NCBI GenBank assembly: GCA_013695395.1
Contig: JACDAP010000532.1
Coordinates: forward strand, 1 to 6,019
Direction of reading: 5' to 3'
Source of the DNA: Solirubrobacterales bacterium
GTDB taxonomy: Bacteria > Actinomycetota > Thermoleophilia > Solirubrobacterales > Solirubrobacteraceae
DNA: 6,019 bases
In this document: one piece after another, positions 5,426 through 6,019 of the stretch
Numbering within the stretch: the first letter of the stretch is position 1
Layout of the letters: each line of letters begins with the position of its first letter
The notes under the pieces: generated by a model
What the model was told of the DNA's origin: nothing
Databases searched by the model: none
Seen by the model: the letters and a program-made list of their open reading frames with translations, nothing else
Position numbers and translations under genes: made by a program

Positions 5426-6019
5426 ATGGAGGCCTCCACCGCCACCGGCGCGGCTCTCGCGCCTGCCCGCAGTGCCGCTCGTCAGCGCGTCAGCGACTAC
5501 GTCGAGCTCACCAAGCCCAAGGTGCAGTCGCTGCTGCTGTTGACCACGGCCACGACCATGCTCGTCGCCGGGTCGCCGTCGCTCGGGCTGATCCTCGTCA
5601 CCTGCCTCGGCGGCTACCTCTCGGCGGGAGGCGCGGGCGCGGTCAACCACTACTACGACCGCGACATCGACGCGCAGATGACCCGTACGGCCGACCGGCC
5701 GGTGCCGTCCGGCCGCGTTGCGCCGAACGCCGCGCTCATCTACGGACTGGTGCTGGCCGCACTCGCCGTAGTGGTGCTGACGGTGGGGGTGAACCCGCTG
5801 GCCGCCGCGCTGTCGTTCTCTGGCTTCCTCGGCTACGTGCTCGTCTACACGGTGTGGCTCAAGCGGACCACGCCGCAGAACATCGTGATCGGCGGCGCCG
5901 CTGGTGCCGTGCCGCCGCTGGTGGGCGGGGCGGCCACGACCGGCTCACTCAGCTGGACCGCGCTCTATCTGTTCGCGATCGTCTTCTACTGGACACCGCC
6001 TCACTTCTGGGCGTTGTCG
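5426..6019 (+). CDS. ctaB: Heme o synthase (protoheme IX farnesyltransferase), N-terminal part
   Basis: CtaB/CyoE, a UbiA-superfamily membrane prenyltransferase that attaches a farnesyl group to heme B to form heme O, the precursor of the heme A used by the neighbouring oxidase. The first 198 codons are present and the frame is open at the window edge; the family is usually near 300 residues, so about a third is missing. DYVELTKPKV (24-33) is the family opening. AVNHYYDRDIDAQMTRTADRP (72-92) contains the first Asp-rich site NxxxDxxxD (Asn74, Asp78, Asp82), which binds the prenyl diphosphate through Mg2+. YTVWLKRTTPQN (141-152) and GAVPPLVGGAA (160-170) are characteristic, as is FYWTPPHFWAL (187-197). 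Membrane helices lie near 35-50, 53-70, 103-122, 126-144 and 178-190. ATG 5426 lies 27 bases after the ctaD stop. The second Asp-rich site would lie beyond the window. Confidence 0.95.
   Translation, partial: MEASTATGAALAPARSAARQRVSDYVELTKPKVQSLLLLTTATTMLVAGSPSLGLILVTCLGGYLSAGGAGAVNHYYDRDIDAQMTRTADRPVPSGRVAPNAALIYGLVLAALAVVVLTVGVNPLAAALSFSGFLGYVLVYTVWLKRTTPQNIVIGGAAGAVPPLVGGAATTGSLSWTALYLFAIVFYWTPPHFWALS

Noticed and set aside
3527..5650. Two long minus-strand frames opposite ctaD and ctaB (about 360 and 341 codons)
   Set aside because: Translations are dominated by D, E, R, H and Q with no motifs. They are antisense shadows of conserved membrane proteins.
1..6019. CRISPR array, tRNA/rRNA, insertion sequence, attachment site or defence system
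   Set aside because: No repeated spacer-like units, tRNA cloverleaf, transposase motif or direct-repeat borders were seen on reading both strands.

Overview
The window is GC-rich throughout (roughly 70%) and densely coded, with gaps of at most about 70 bases. The aa3-type cytochrome oxidase genes, GTG/TTG starts and TANNNT-like boxes a few bases ahead of start codons point to a high-GC Gram-positive (Actinomycetota). The protein style suggests Thermoleophilia/Solirubrobacterales, but that placement is an impression, not a demonstration.

Left block (minus strand, bases 1 to about 1768), read right to left: a class I glutamine amidotransferase-like peptidase C26 hydrolase (1756-1043); a PAP2 / inositol-phosphotransferase-like membrane protein (1008-88) with its own promoter-like box; and, joined to it by an ATGA stop/start overlap, the first 30 codons of an unrecognised acidic protein (91-1).

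Divergent hinge (1757-1825): 69 bases holding a perfect 22-bp GC palindrome flanked by an outward-facing -10-like hexamer for each gene.

Right block (plus strand, 1813 to the end): a crotonase-fold enzyme (1826-2644); cytochrome c oxidase subunit II (2647-3639, GTG start 2 bases after the crotonase stop); subunit I (3656-5398); and the first 198 codons of heme o synthase (5426-6019, running off the window). The last three form a respiratory module. CtaB makes heme O, the precursor of heme A. CoxB takes electrons from cytochrome c through CuA. CoxA reduces O2 at heme a3/CuB and pumps protons. All metal ligands and proton-channel residues checked in CoxA and CoxB are present. The crotonase is coupled to coxB by position, with no obvious biochemical reason.

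Most of the window is ordinary core metabolism. I see no mobile element, CRISPR array, RNA gene or defence system. The points worth a second look are a recurrent TAGGRT box placed 7-8 bases before start codons (suggesting leaderless mRNAs), two GC palindromes placed where -35 elements would lie, and a crotonase that lacks both hydratase glutamates and carries a PaaG-like aspartate.
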